This document shows, in pieces, positions 16,305 to 24,693 of a stretch of DNA of 64,000 nucleotides. The position numbers and the translations under genes were made by a program. The notes beneath the pieces were generated by a model. It worked only from the letters and a program-made list of their open reading frames with translations, had not been told where the DNA came from and ran no database searches. The number at the start of each line of letters is the position of its first letter. Position 1 is the first letter of the stretch. This stretch comes from an uncultured Bacillota bacterium (GTDB lineage Bacteria; Bacillota; Clostridia; Lachnospirales; CAG-274): assembly GCA_958426775.1 (NCBI GenBank), contig CATZZP010000003.1:1-64000 (forward strand). Direction: 5' to 3'.

Positions 16305-16703
16305 ATGATAACATCAAACATAAAAGTAAATATTAAGAGCGATATTCATAAAGTCTGGGAAATTGTATTAGCTGTTGAAAATTACAGCCAATGGCGAAGG
16401 GACTTAAGCAAGGCAAAAATGCTGAATGAAAAACAGTTTGTAGAATACACCGAAGATGGCTATTCTACAACATTTACTGTTACAGCTACAGAACCGTATA
16501 GGCGGTGGGAATTTGATATGGAAAACAGCAATATCAAAGGACATTGGATTGGTATTTTCACTCCTATAGGAGATGAAACTCAAATAGACTTTACAGAATA
16601 CGTAACAGTTAAAAAAATAATTATGAAGCCCTTTATAAAAACATATTTGAAGAAACAGCAGAAACAATTTGTTGATGATTTGAAGAAAATATCCGAACGG
16701 TAA
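16305..16703 (+). CDS. SRPBCC (START-like) family protein
   Basis: A 132-residue single-domain protein of the SRPBCC superfamily, small hydrophobic-ligand binding folds. It begins with the typical ...I..DIHKVWEIVLAVENYSQW, has a central beta-rich part and ends with a long amphipathic helix. The ATG at 16305 is chosen; a GTG three codons earlier lies only two bases from the GAGG and is unlikely. The ligand is unknown. It is 27 bases after the DUF3795 gene and may be cotranscribed with it. Confidence 0.75.
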   Translation: MITSNIKVNIKSDIHKVWEIVLAVENYSQWRRDLSKAKMLNEKQFVEYTEDGYSTTFTVTATEPYRRWEFDMENSNIKGHWIGIFTPIGDETQIDFTEYVTVKKIIMKPFIKTYLKKQQKQFVDDLKKISER

Positions 16704-16991
16704 ATTCCTTTTATCTCGCTGATAACTTTTATTTGCCGATGAATATATTTCGCAAATAAGCTATATATGGTTAATATGTTATTGTTAATGAGCATTGGTA
16801 ACGGAGCTTATGTAATTGTCGGTTAAAATCGGAAATAATACATTTGAAGGTTACGGAAAAGATGTGGAAAAGCCAAGGAATATATCCATGGTCAGCAGTA
16901 TTAATAAATACTGACTTTAACCAAATTAAACAAGGTACCTTTATTTTTTATATGAACTTAAACAGATAAGTTTGAAAAGGGTATTTATTGC
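16704..16991. other. Intergenic region left of the tRNA-Phe terminator
   Basis: AT-rich, with no gene I can support. A single GGTACC at 16936 is isolated and not in the 12-bp repeat context. Confidence 0.4.
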
Positions 16992-17020
16992 AAAAAAACA
17001 CGCTCCCTTCGGGTGCGTGT
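16992..17020 (-). terminator. Terminator downstream of tRNA-Phe
   Basis: On the minus strand ACACGC pairs with GCGTGT around ACCCGAAGGGA, followed by a T run (16997-16992). It ends transcription coming out of the tRNA gene. Confidence 0.75.
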
Positions 17021-17065
17021 AAGTATACTTGAAAATAGATTATACAATAATTACAAATAAAAAAA

Positions 17066-17138
<73 letters not shown>

Positions 17139-17228
17139 ATATTGCTGAATTGCTTAGCAACAAAAATAAGTATACCGTAAAAATATGTTAATGTCAAGCG
17201 TTTTTTTCAATTAATTTAAAATAAGTAA

Positions 17229-17258
17229 GGGGGAGTGTGGAAGGTCACAATCCCCCTT
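17229..17258 (-). terminator. Probable spo0A terminator
   Basis: GGGGGA and TCCCCC arms, extended by GTGTG/CACA, form a strong hairpin just after the spo0A stop; a moderately T-rich stretch follows on the minus strand. Confidence 0.6.
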
Positions 17259-17266
17259 TAATAAAT

Positions 17267-18052
17267 TCAACCTGCCTTAAGCTCTAATCTGAGTCTGTCT
17301 GCAATAAGTGCAATAAACTCACTGTTTGTAGGCTTGCCTTTATGTCCTGAAACAGTATAGCCGAAAAGAGAGTCAATGGCATCAACCTTACCTCTGCTCC
17401 ATGCAACCTCAATAGCGTGCCTTATAGCTCTTTCAACACGGCTGGGAGTTGTATTGCATTTTTTAGCAATAGCAGGGTAAAGCTCCTTAGTAATATAGTT
17501 AAGCACCTCAATATCATTAATAGCCATAATAATTGCCTCACGCATATAGTGATAGCCTCTGATATGGGCAGGCACACCAATTTCATGTAAAATAGCAGTT
17601 ACCCTTGCCTCTAAGTCATAAGGACTGCGTGGGGTAGTCATTACATTACCCTTGATACTTGCAGGCATAGGTTCCTTAAGCTGACGGATACGTGCAACAA
17701 GTAAATCTGTATCAAAGGGCTTTGCAATATAATATCTTGCACCAAGGTTAAAGGCACGCTGAGTAATTTTTTCATCGGTAACTGCAGTAAGCATAATACA
17801 TATTGTGGAAACAGCAGAGCCTGATTCCTTTAATTTTTCCAGAACGCCGATGCCGTCAAGCTTTGGCATAATGCCGTCTATAAGTGCTACATCGGGTTTT
17901 TCGCTTAAAATTTTACGGTATGCGTCAATACCGTTGTCGGCAGTTGCGATTACCCTCATATCCTCCTGCTTTTCGATAAGGTTTACTAAGCAGTCACAAA
18001 AATCCTTGTTATCATCTGCAATTAACACTGTAAGTTTTTCTTTTTTCATCAT
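17267..18052 (-). CDS. spo0A: Sporulation master regulator Spo0A
   Basis: Response regulator that controls entry into sporulation. The receiver domain (about residues 5-120) has the acidic pocket DDN, the phosphoacceptor Asp in ALIDGIMP and the KPFD lysine. The C-terminal Spo0A-specific DNA-binding domain carries [20 protein letters not shown] and [17 protein letters not shown]. The frame is open 15 codons farther upstream, but that extension would begin at the predicted transcription start, and GGAGGG lies just before ATG 18052 (18049 also possible). At 261 residues it is of normal size. The usual upstream partner spoIVB is absent; a CYTH gene is there instead. Confidence 0.95.
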   Translation of the reverse strand: MMKKEKLTVLIADDNKDFCDCLVNLIEKQEDMRVIATADNGIDAYRKILSEKPDVALIDGIMPKLDGIGVLEKLKESGSAVSTICIMLTAVTDEKITQRAFNLGARYYIAKPFDTDLLVARIRQLKEPMPASIKGNVMTTPRSPYDLEARVTAILHEIGVPAHIRGYHYMREAIIMAINDIEVLNYITKELYPAIAKKCNTTPSRVERAIRHAIEVAWSRGKVDAIDSLFGYTVSGHKGKPTNSEFIALIADRLRLELKAG

Positions 18053-18105
18053 AATTCCCTCCGATAAATTCTTTGATAATTTGGAAATATTTACCATATA
18101 TGGGA

Positions 18106-18134
18106 ATTATATAACATAAAAATTCCTAATGCAA
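18106..18134 (-). promoter_or_regulatory. spo0A promoter
   Basis: TTGCAT, 17 bases, TATAAT on the minus strand; the -35 lies in the last codons of the CYTH gene. Transcription should start near 18099, so spo0A can be transcribed alone. Confidence 0.7.
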
Positions 18135-18602
18135 GAATTTTGGTATACCAAATTTCGACAAGCTGCTGTTGCTGTACCTCTTGTCCTGTGTTACCTCCTG
18201 TCCGAACCAGTCGGGTGGTGTAAATAATATTGCTGTCTTTTCATCGGGAAATTCTACCTCAACATTTACAAAGCCCGATAAATCCTCATAATATATATCA
18301 AGCTCCGCCTTAAGTCCATTGTCTAAAGGAATAATATAACGTCTTTTGGAAATAGTATTCCCCTCGGTTTTAAGCCTTAACCTTTCAAACTGCTCCTTGG
18401 TTATGGGAAGCTCGTATTCAACTCTTTTTATCAGTCCTCCGCCCTTAACTGTAAGAATGTAGCTCTCATCAAGCTGTCTTATACGTATTGTAGGGTCTGT
18501 GGAAACATAGCTTTGTACTATGGTATGATTTTCGTAGCTGTCTAAATCGGGGGGCAGATATTTTACCAAAAATTTTCTTTCTATTTCTAATGTATTTTCC
18601 AT
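18126..18602 (-). CDS. CYTH domain protein (triphosphate tunnel metalloenzyme family)
   Basis: A 158-residue protein with the EIERKF signature (ExExK) at the N-terminus, which coordinates metal and binds triphosphate in CYTH enzymes. Charged beta strands follow: IRIRQ, YILTVKGG, VEYELPI, KRRYIIP, AELDIYY and VEVEFP. This fits the short bacterial class related to YgiF/NeuTTM, which hydrolyse tripolyphosphate or triphosphates. The substrate cannot be fixed by sight. It lies directly upstream of spo0A on the same strand, with the spo0A promoter inside its 3' end. Confidence 0.85.
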   Translation of the reverse strand: MENTLEIERKFLVKYLPPDLDSYENHTIVQSYVSTDPTIRIRQLDESYILTVKGGGLIKRVEYELPITKEQFERLRLKTEGNTISKRRYIIPLDNGLKAELDIYYEDLSGFVNVEVEFPDEKTAILFTPPDWFGQEVTQDKRYSNSSLSKFGIPKFLH

Positions 18603-18678
18603 TTTAACCTCCTTGAAAAAGATAAGCTTTTAGGTTATACTTTAAGTATATAACAATTTTTCAAGGGAGGCAACTTTT

Positions 18679-19224
18679 ATGAACAGCGTTGTAATTTTTC
18701 TTGCAGACGGATTTGAAGAGATAGAGGCTTTAACGGTAGTTGACGTTTTAAGACGAGGGGGCGTGGATATTTCAACCGTATCTATAACAGGCAGTTTAAA
18801 GGTTATAGGTGCACATAATATTGAGGTTAAGGCAGACAGAGCTTTTAATGCCCATGAGGACAGCCTTGCAGATATGCTTATTCTGCCCGGTGGCGGTGTA
18901 GGTACGGATAACCTAAAGGCACATCAGGGTGTAAATGCTCTTTGTGAAAGCTTTATTAAGGCTGATAAATATGTGGCGGCTATTTGTGCCGCACCAAGCG
19001 TGTTAGGCGTAAAAGGACTTTTAAAGGGTGTAACTGCCGTATGCTATCCCGGCTTTGAGCCTCAGCTTGAGGGTGCTGAGATAGGCACAAATAAGGTTGA
19101 GGTTGACGGCAAAATTATTACCTCAAAGGGTCCCGGTACTGCTATGGATTTTGCTCTTACTCTCCTTGCCGTAATTAAAGGCAAAGAGGTTGCAGATAAT
19201 GTAAAGGCAGGTATGCTCCTTTAA
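18679..19224 (+). CDS. DJ-1/PfpI family protein
   Basis: A cytoplasmic 181-residue DJ-1-like protein of the ThiJ subgroup, some members of which act as glyoxalase III or protein deglycase. DGFEEIEA contributes the conserved Glu, and AAICAAPSVLG holds the nucleophilic Cys at the elbow. LILPGGGVGTDNL is also typical. GGGAGG precedes the ATG by eight bases. The small DUF6648-like gene follows after 23 bases and may be cotranscribed. Confidence 0.9.
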   Translation: MNSVVIFLADGFEEIEALTVVDVLRRGGVDISTVSITGSLKVIGAHNIEVKADRAFNAHEDSLADMLILPGGGVGTDNLKAHQGVNALCESFIKADKYVAAICAAPSVLGVKGLLKGVTAVCYPGFEPQLEGAEIGTNKVEVDGKIITSKGPGTAMDFALTLLAVIKGKEVADNVKAGMLL

Positions 19225-19247
19225 AAAACTCCTATAAGGAAGGATAG

Positions 19248-19775
19248 GTGATTTTCTTGAATACACTGCAAAGATATTTTATTTACAGGCAGGGTCTTAT
19301 CGACCAGTATATTAAGGGCGATATGACAAAAAGAGAATACCTTAACAAAAATTTTGATGCTGTGCTTGCCCTTAATATAAAGCCCTTTAAAAATGTTGAC
19401 AGCGTAGATAAGGGACTTTTTAACTATCAGTATTACAATGCTATGGCAAAGGACGCACGTATGGACTCCTACATAGCAGACGATAGGGAAATGGGCAGGC
19501 TGTATAACGAAAAAAGCAATTATTATTATGAAAAAAAGGATAAGGCAACCCTTAAGGTTCTGGAGCTTAAAAATTTTAACGGAGTAAGAGCCTATTTTAT
19601 CAGGGTAAGAAGTAAGGGCTTAAAAAATAAGCTTTTTGAAATTGTCCTTGACGATTATAATATGATTTTGCACTCTACAAGCAGTACCCTGCTTAAAAGG
19701 CTTAAGGATGAAAGGGTTTTTGAGGAAGGGGTTAAGTCCTCTCTTATTGACGGCTATATAAATCAGAAATACTAA
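19248..19775 (+). CDS. DUF6648-like conserved hypothetical protein
   Basis: A 175-residue soluble protein of unknown function resembling a Clostridia-restricted family (DUF6648, by recall). Distinct features are RYFIYRQGLIDQYIKGDMTK, a Tyr-rich middle and the end SLIDGYINQKY. It starts at GTG 19248 with AAGGA upstream; TTG 19257 is an alternative. No signal or membrane segment. A strong terminator follows. Confidence 0.65.
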   Translation: MIFLNTLQRYFIYRQGLIDQYIKGDMTKREYLNKNFDAVLALNIKPFKNVDSVDKGLFNYQYYNAMAKDARMDSYIADDREMGRLYNEKSNYYYEKKDKATLKVLELKNFNGVRAYFIRVRSKGLKNKLFEIVLDDYNMILHSTSSTLLKRLKDERVFEEGVKSSLIDGYINQKY

Positions 19776-19783
19776 GCAAAAAA

Positions 19784-19814
19784 CCGTAAGGCAGAGTTAA
19801 GACCTTACGGTTTT
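19784..19814. terminator. Bidirectional terminator
   Basis: CCGTAAGG pairs with CCTTACGG, flanked by A4 and T4, so it works for the plus-strand gene before it and the minus-strand remnants after it. Confidence 0.75.
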
Positions 19815-19815
19815 C

Positions 19816-20253
19816 CGTTGTAGCGGGCAAGCCTTCCCTTTTCAACTGTCATGGCAAGTATAGCCTTAACGCTGTCAAGAGGACTGCCTCCGCCTATGCC
19901 AAAGTCACAGGACTCATCACTGTATACCTTAAACTGGCCTCAATTATTTTATCGGTAGGCTCCTCTGTAAATATCATTACAGCCGGATTTACACGCGGCT
20001 CTGAGCCTAAGAAAGGACATACAAAGCAGTACTTGTCAACCTGTGCCTTGATTGCATCACCTATAGCCTTGTTGCCGTAGCCTAAGTTAAGGTTTACAAG
20101 CTGTGAGGACATATCGTTGTATCTTTTGCCCTCATAGTCCCGGTAGTAAATACTCTCTGCCTTTTCTACAGGGGTAGGGTTTATATCAGAATGTGCACTT
20201 CATGACCGGAGATTGTATTTCTTTTGTGTTGCCGTAATTTCTGAACCTGTCAT
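19816..20253 (-). pseudogene. Fused remnants of a class III aminotransferase and an iron-type alcohol dehydrogenase
   Basis: On the minus strand the first part reads MTGSEITATQKKYNLRS, then after a frameshift NPTPVEKAESIYY and MSSQLVNLNLGYGNKAIGDA, typical of the N-terminus of class III aminotransferases. After about 110 residues the match stops. Another frame then gives DFGIGGGSPLDSVKAILAMT, with the GGGS..D..K motif of iron-containing alcohol dehydrogenases. Deletion between two adjacent genes would produce this. The start has AAGGTG upstream, so the original gene began here. The pairing would suit an amino-acid or GABA-type pathway, but that is inference. Confidence 0.65.
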
Positions 20254-20279
20254 AATAATCACCTTTTACCTTTCTTAAT

Positions 20280-20495
20280 TTATTTCATTTTAAATTGCAT
20301 TTTAGCCGCCTCTGCTAAAAGCCTGACGCTGTTATCCTCACCTAAGGTGCTTACATCAAGTGAAAGATTTTTACCTGAACCTGAGGGACCGATAAGTACA
20401 AGCACCTCTCCCTCTTCAATCTTCATATTTACGTCCTTTAGCACTTTCAGGTCGCCGAAGTTCTTTTTTAAGCCTTTAATTTCAAGTAAAGCCAT
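20280..20495 (-). pseudogene. Truncated ABC transporter ATP-binding protein
   Basis: The N-terminal 42 residues match polar amino-acid ABC ATPases (LEIKGLKKNFGDLKVLKDVN, Walker A GPSGSGKN with Asn in place of Ser/Thr). The frame then jumps to an unrelated 28-residue end. The signature motif and Walker B are missing, so the protein cannot work. It sits between the broken substrate-binding gene and the aminotransferase remnant, all on the minus strand. Confidence 0.7.
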
Positions 20496-20513
20496 AGCTC
20501 TCGCCTCCCTTAC

Positions 20514-20550
20514 AAAAAACGGGACTGTGTATATATTACACAGCCCCGTT
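20514..20550 (-). terminator. Terminator after the substrate-binding remnant
   Basis: On the minus strand AACGGGGCTGTGT pairs with ACACAGTCCCGTT (one mismatch), followed by T6. Confidence 0.7.
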
Positions 20551-20563
20551 ACTGTTACTGAAA

Positions 20564-21490
20564 TTAATATTCTAAGCCGTTTGCCTTTTCGTCGTTTGTG
20601 ATAGAGTGAAGTGCAGGGTCAAGACCGTAGCTTTCAAAAATTCGGTCAATTACGCCCTCATCTCTTATTTCGGCTACAACTCTGTTAATATCAGCCATAA
20701 AGTCCTCATTGCCGAATGCAGCAGAAGGAGCAATTCTGCCGATACAATCAGGCTTATCTGTATAGCCGTCGCAAAGTCTTAAGCCTGTAAGTGCTTCAGG
20801 GTTAGAGAAGAAAAGGTTTTCAACTACAGGAGAGTCTGTAAGGAAGGCATCAATCTTACCGTTTGAAGTGCTACGATTAATTCACCATGGTCACCTGTTG
20901 AACGTGCCTTCTTAATCTTACCTTCTTCTGCCCAATTTTCAACAACCTGCCGCCGGATTGTACCCGGTGTGTAGCCTACAATAGTTGCTGAGGCATCAAA
21001 GTCAGCCTGACCGTTGATTGTACTGTCTTCAGGTACTAAAAGTATACCGCTCTGTGTATACCATATATCGCCTTAGTAAATCTGTACTGCTCTCTCCTGA
21101 GTTGCATACATACCGTCACAGATAATATCAATATTATTTGAGTTAAGGTTTACAATAAGCTCTGAGAAGTATAAGGCTCATTTTTACCTCTGCAATGCTC
21201 GGTCTTTTTGCCGCCTCCTTGATAATATCTGCATCAGGACCTGCAAACTCACCTGTGCTTTGGTCAATGTAAGCGTAAAGGTCACCTGAGGAGCCTACAG
21301 TAAGTACACCCTTATCAATTATCTTTTGGGTAGCCTCGCTGACCTCACCTGCAGCAGTATCCACAGCCTCATCAGCTACGGCTGTGGTTGACTCTGCTGT
21401 TGTTATAGTTTCACTGCCTGTGCCTGCACCGCCGCAGCCTGTCATTATCATTGCCGTTGTAATTGTAATTGTCGTAATAAATTTCTTCAT
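20564..21490 (-). pseudogene. Frameshifted amino-acid ABC transporter substrate-binding lipoprotein
   Basis: The start is intact: AAGGAG, ATG 21490, a lipoprotein signal peptide with MTGC, a Thr/Ala linker, then GVLTVGSSGDLYAYIDQSTG and GEFAGPDADIIKEAAKR of family 3 binding proteins. The frame breaks at about 21180 and again downstream. Recognisable pieces continue in other frames (NNIDIICDGMYATQER; IDAFLTDSPVVENLFF; IDRIFESYGLDPALHS) to a stop at 20564. It would have bound a polar amino acid. Several frameshifts make a sequencing error an unlikely sole cause. Confidence 0.75.
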
Positions 21491-21552
21491 AGTAAATCCA
21501 CTCCTTTTGATAGATATGCGTTTGCATATTTTAGATTTACCCAAGCTTTTTT

Positions 21553-21598
21553 ATCAATAAAAAGAGGGAGCTGATACACTTTGCGGTATCAAGCTCCC
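21553..21598 (-). promoter_or_regulatory. Leader hairpin (attenuator-like) upstream of the broken binding-protein gene
   Basis: On the minus strand GGGAGCTTGATAC pairs with GTATCAGCTCCC around CGCAAAGT, followed by CTCTTTTTAT. It lies about 60 bases before the start of the frameshifted gene, with no minus-strand gene upstream to terminate, so it looks like a leader terminator. No known riboswitch signature is evident before it. Confidence 0.5.
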
Positions 21599-21912
21599 TT
21601 GCCTGCGTTAAATAATCGTTTTTTCATTCCGGAATAGGCTTCTTTTTTAGAAGTTGTTATCAATATAAAGTACAAATAAAAAATGCAGGTGGTTTTTGCA
21701 ATTTATTTTTTATGTGATTGCACAAAATTAATTTGTGACTTGTAAATTTTCACTATATATTGGGTATTTGCAGGATGTATTTGTAAATTTTGAAGGTTTG
21801 CACAAATTAGCTTGCATTTTACTTGTCGGATAATATATATTGGGGTTTGCTTTTAAATTGAATTTGTGTTATTATTATATAAATTGTTTACATAGGGAGG
21901 ATTTTATTTGCT
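21599..21912. other. AT-rich divergent intergenic region
   Basis: Leader of the minus-strand remnant and upstream region of the membrane-protein gene. It holds several TGCAAA/TTTGCA-like words and a possible plus-strand promoter (TTGCAT 21812, TATATA 21834). No gene is seen. Confidence 0.35.
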
Positions 21913-22524
21913 ATGGTAAGAAAACGTTTGGGCTTAAGCACAGAACCGCAACCTGTATTTGTAGGTGGTTGCTTTACTCTTTTTATGTTGCTTATGCAAA
22001 TGTATATAATTGTAATTTCGTCGGAGGGCAATTTATTGGCTTACTTTAATTTGCCATGGGTTTTAACCGAGATTATGATTAGATATTATGATGATAGTGT
22101 TCTGAGCTTAATTTTATGGCTGTTAAGAGCAATTATACCCGTTGCTATGCTTATTTGTGCTATTATATACGGTAAGAGAAAGGCAAAGTTTCTTGTAATC
22201 CCCTCAGCCTTGGTTATTTTGCTTAATTTAGGCTTTTTAACAACTGAAAAAATATCAGGCTATTACATAAGCTATGTACTTTTGGGTTTAACGTCAATTT
22301 TTTTTGCCTTAACTGCATTTAATGTTATAAAAACAATTAAGCCTTTTGTGGTATATTGCATAATTGTTTGTGTAGCTGTGATTGGACTTACGGCATTAAA
22401 AAAACCGCCTTTTACTCTATTTGACGGCAGTATATTTATATCTGACTTAGTTTATTTTGTGTCATATCATTTAGCTGTTTTAAACTTTGCAAAGGCAATG
22501 CCTTTACAAAAAAATAAAATTTAG
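21913..22524 (+). CDS. Hypothetical integral membrane protein
   Basis: I do not recognise the family. The 203-residue product has about six hydrophobic segments (residues 15-37, 50-66, 73-87, 95-108, 115-130, 138-155) and short loops, so it is a polytopic inner-membrane protein. GGGAGG lies 13 bases before the ATG, farther than ideal; no better in-frame start exists. It stands alone and converges on the MATE gene, separated by a shared terminator. Confidence 0.6.
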   Translation: MVRKRLGLSTEPQPVFVGGCFTLFMLLMQMYIIVISSEGNLLAYFNLPWVLTEIMIRYYDDSVLSLILWLLRAIIPVAMLICAIIYGKRKAKFLVIPSALVILLNLGFLTTEKISGYYISYVLLGLTSIFFALTAFNVIKTIKPFVVYCIIVCVAVIGLTALKKPPFTLFDGSIFISDLVYFVSYHLAVLNFAKAMPLQKNKI

Positions 22525-22541
22525 GCAAGGTTAATTAATAT

Positions 22542-22579
22542 ATGCACCCTAAAAGCGTCTGACTTTCGGGGTGCATTTT
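22542..22579. terminator. Bidirectional terminator between convergent genes
   Basis: ATGCACCC pairs with GGGTGCAT, then TTTT. The stem can be lengthened by flanking GGCAAGGT-TTAATTAA and TTAATTAA-GACCTTGCC arms. Confidence 0.7.
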
Positions 22580-22598
22580 AATTAAGACCTTGCCATTT

Positions 22599-23945
22599 TT
22601 ATTTTTTATAATTTTTCAGCCATTTACCGCTGAAGTAGTAAATTACAAAAAGTATGGTTGTGGTTATCCATGTAATAGGATAGCTTGCCAGAACCATATA
22701 AAGGGTGTGGTGCATAGGTACTGCAACAAGCAACCACACTATACGTAAGGCACATACGCCAAGGCAGGTGATTACAGTGGGTATGAGAGCGTCACCTACA
22801 CCACGCATTACACCTGAAAATACCTCAATAGATACATAGGTTATATAAAAGCATACCATAAACTTCATTATATCCATACCTATGGAGATTACCTGCGAGT
22901 CAGAATTGAACAGACTGAAGATTTCTCTGCCGAATACCAGCATAATGCCGCCCATTGTAAGGGGAATAACTATAATTAATATAAGGCTTACCTTTATACA
23001 TTTGTAGATACGGTCAAGCTTGCCTGCACCGTAGTTTTGCCCTGCAAAGGTCATAGCGGCAACACCTAAGGAGCTTACCGTCATCCACAGGAAGGAGTCC
23101 ATTTTGCCGTATGCCGCCCATGCCGCGATGGTATCTGTGCCTAAGGCGTTTATAGATGCCTGTACTATAATATTTGAGGAGGTATACATAATTGACTGAA
23201 GCCCTGCAGGAAGACCTATGTATATTATTCTTTTCAGGATACTGCCCGTAAACTTAAGCTGTGTGGGCAAAAGCCTGTAAGCCTCCTTTGACCTGTAAAG
23301 GGCGGTAAGTATCATAACGGCACTTGCAACCTGGGAAATAACCGTAGCAATAGCCGCACCTGTAACCTTTAAATCAAATACCAGTATAAATACCAAATCC
23401 AGTACAATATTTATTACACAGGTTACTATAAGGTAGTAAAGTGGCTTTTTAGTTTCGCCTATGGCACGGAAAATTGCAGAACCCATATTGTAAATTAATG
23501 AGGGTATCATACCTATAGAATAAATTTTAAGGTATTGTGAGGAATAATCCATAATATCTTCAGGGGTATCCATTAAAAGCAAAAGCTTGTCCGTAAAAAG
23601 CAGTATAAATGCCATAATAGCAAGACCACCTGCTATAGAAAGCATAATGGAGGTGTGTACTGCTTTAGTTATACCGTTTTTGTCATCTGCCCCGTACATT
23701 TGGGCAATAATAACCGAGGCACCTGAGGAGATACCCGTAAAAAAGCCAACCAGTAGGTTGACAATTGAGCTTGTAGAGCCGCCTACAGCGGCTAATGCCT
23801 CCTTGCCTACATATCTTCCTACAATTACTGCATCTGCCGTATTATACAGCTGTTGAAAAAATATACCAAAGGCAATAGGCAAAAACAGCATAAGCAAGGG
23901 CTTTAAAATACTGCCCTCTGTTAAGTTTACAGATGTGTTTTTCAT
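22599..23945 (-). CDS. MATE family efflux transporter
   Basis: A cation-coupled multidrug/organic-compound exporter in the inner membrane. It is 448 residues long with twelve predicted helices in two homologous halves. The N-terminal signature is FGIFFQQLYNTADAVIVGRY, matched in the second half by GLPAGLQSIMYTSSNIIVQA. It starts at an ATG after AAGGGA. Twelve bases separate it from the YoaK gene upstream, so they are probably cotranscribed with the second MATE gene. The substrate is unknown. Confidence 0.9.
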   Translation of the reverse strand: MKNTSVNLTEGSILKPLLMLFLPIAFGIFFQQLYNTADAVIVGRYVGKEALAAVGGSTSSIVNLLVGFFTGISSGASVIIAQMYGADDKNGITKAVHTSIMLSIAGGLAIMAFILLFTDKLLLLMDTPEDIMDYSSQYLKIYSIGMIPSLIYNMGSAIFRAIGETKKPLYYLIVTCVINIVLDLVFILVFDLKVTGAAIATVISQVASAVMILTALYRSKEAYRLLPTQLKFTGSILKRIIYIGLPAGLQSIMYTSSNIIVQASINALGTDTIAAWAAYGKMDSFLWMTVSSLGVAAMTFAGQNYGAGKLDRIYKCIKVSLILIIVIPLTMGGIMLVFGREIFSLFNSDSQVISIGMDIMKFMVCFYITYVSIEVFSGVMRGVGDALIPTVITCLGVCALRIVWLLVAVPMHHTLYMVLASYPITWITTTILFVIYYFSGKWLKNYKK

Positions 23946-23957
23946 AATAATTCCCTT

Positions 23958-24683
23958 CTAGTGTCCGCTTGGTATTTTATGGTGCATATACTTTTCCTTT
24001 TTTAAGTCGGCATAGAGTAAATCCACAAAGATTATACCCAAGGGGATAAGTGTTGCCCATATTGCCTTGCCTAAGTATCTGCGGCAAAGGAGGGTGGATA
24101 TGGTAGCTCCCACCACAAAGGTAAAAAGCATACTTATATGTATAAGATACCTGGCAGAAAACTGCCTGTCCTTTGTTTTAAAGTGTTTTACAAGAGCAAT
24201 ACCTGTCTGTCTTAGGTGGTTTGTGCAAAATACCGTTGCCATAGGCACCTTGCTTGTTTGTCTGAAGGTGTTGTACTGCATGGAGCAGATAAAGTTAATT
24301 GTAACCTGTGCAATCTGGTGAGGTGCAGTTTCAGGTACAAGCCCAAGGAAAATAACAGCAATAATCTCTATACCTATCAGTATAGTGTCCCAGCGTAGGT
24401 AGCCTGCCTTACGTATAGGACCTGCTATTGCCTCGGATATTATTGTGCCTGATAAATAGGCTGTTATAGGAATAATAAGGTAGGCGGCACCTGACCAGTC
24501 CTGACCTCCTATAGCCATACCCAAAAGCACAAAGTTGGCTGTCTGAGCATTGCTGAATACACCGCCTCTTATGGTATAGGTATAAGCACCGTAAAAGCCG
24601 GCTACAAGCATAAGCACAAGATAAATCCATCGTTTTTCACATTCCAGCACATCAGGGGTTTGTGAATTATTATCCTTATTCAT
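23958..24683 (-). CDS. YoaK family membrane protein (DUF1275)
   Basis: A 241-residue inner-membrane protein with six hydrophobic segments. YoaK/DUF1275 features are the early GAYTYTIRGGVFSNAQTANF and, in the middle, SMQYNTFRQ...VPMATVFCTNHLR. Function unknown; sulfate- or small-molecule-transporter-like folds have been suggested for the family. AGGAGG lies six bases before the ATG. It is in tandem between two MATE genes with gaps of 10 and 12 bases, which indicates one operon. Confidence 0.88.
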   Translation of the reverse strand: MNKDNNSQTPDVLECEKRWIYLVLMLVAGFYGAYTYTIRGGVFSNAQTANFVLLGMAIGGQDWSGAAYLIIPITAYLSGTIISEAIAGPIRKAGYLRWDTILIGIEIIAVIFLGLVPETAPHQIAQVTINFICSMQYNTFRQTSKVPMATVFCTNHLRQTGIALVKHFKTKDRQFSARYLIHISMLFTFVVGATISTLLCRRYLGKAIWATLIPLGIIFVDLLYADLKKEKYMHHKIPSGH

Positions 24684-24693
24684 ATATAACCTC

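Noticed and set aside
16934..16942. Isolated GGTACC near the tRNA
   Set aside because: A single palindrome without the ATTGGTACCTRR context or a linked promoter.
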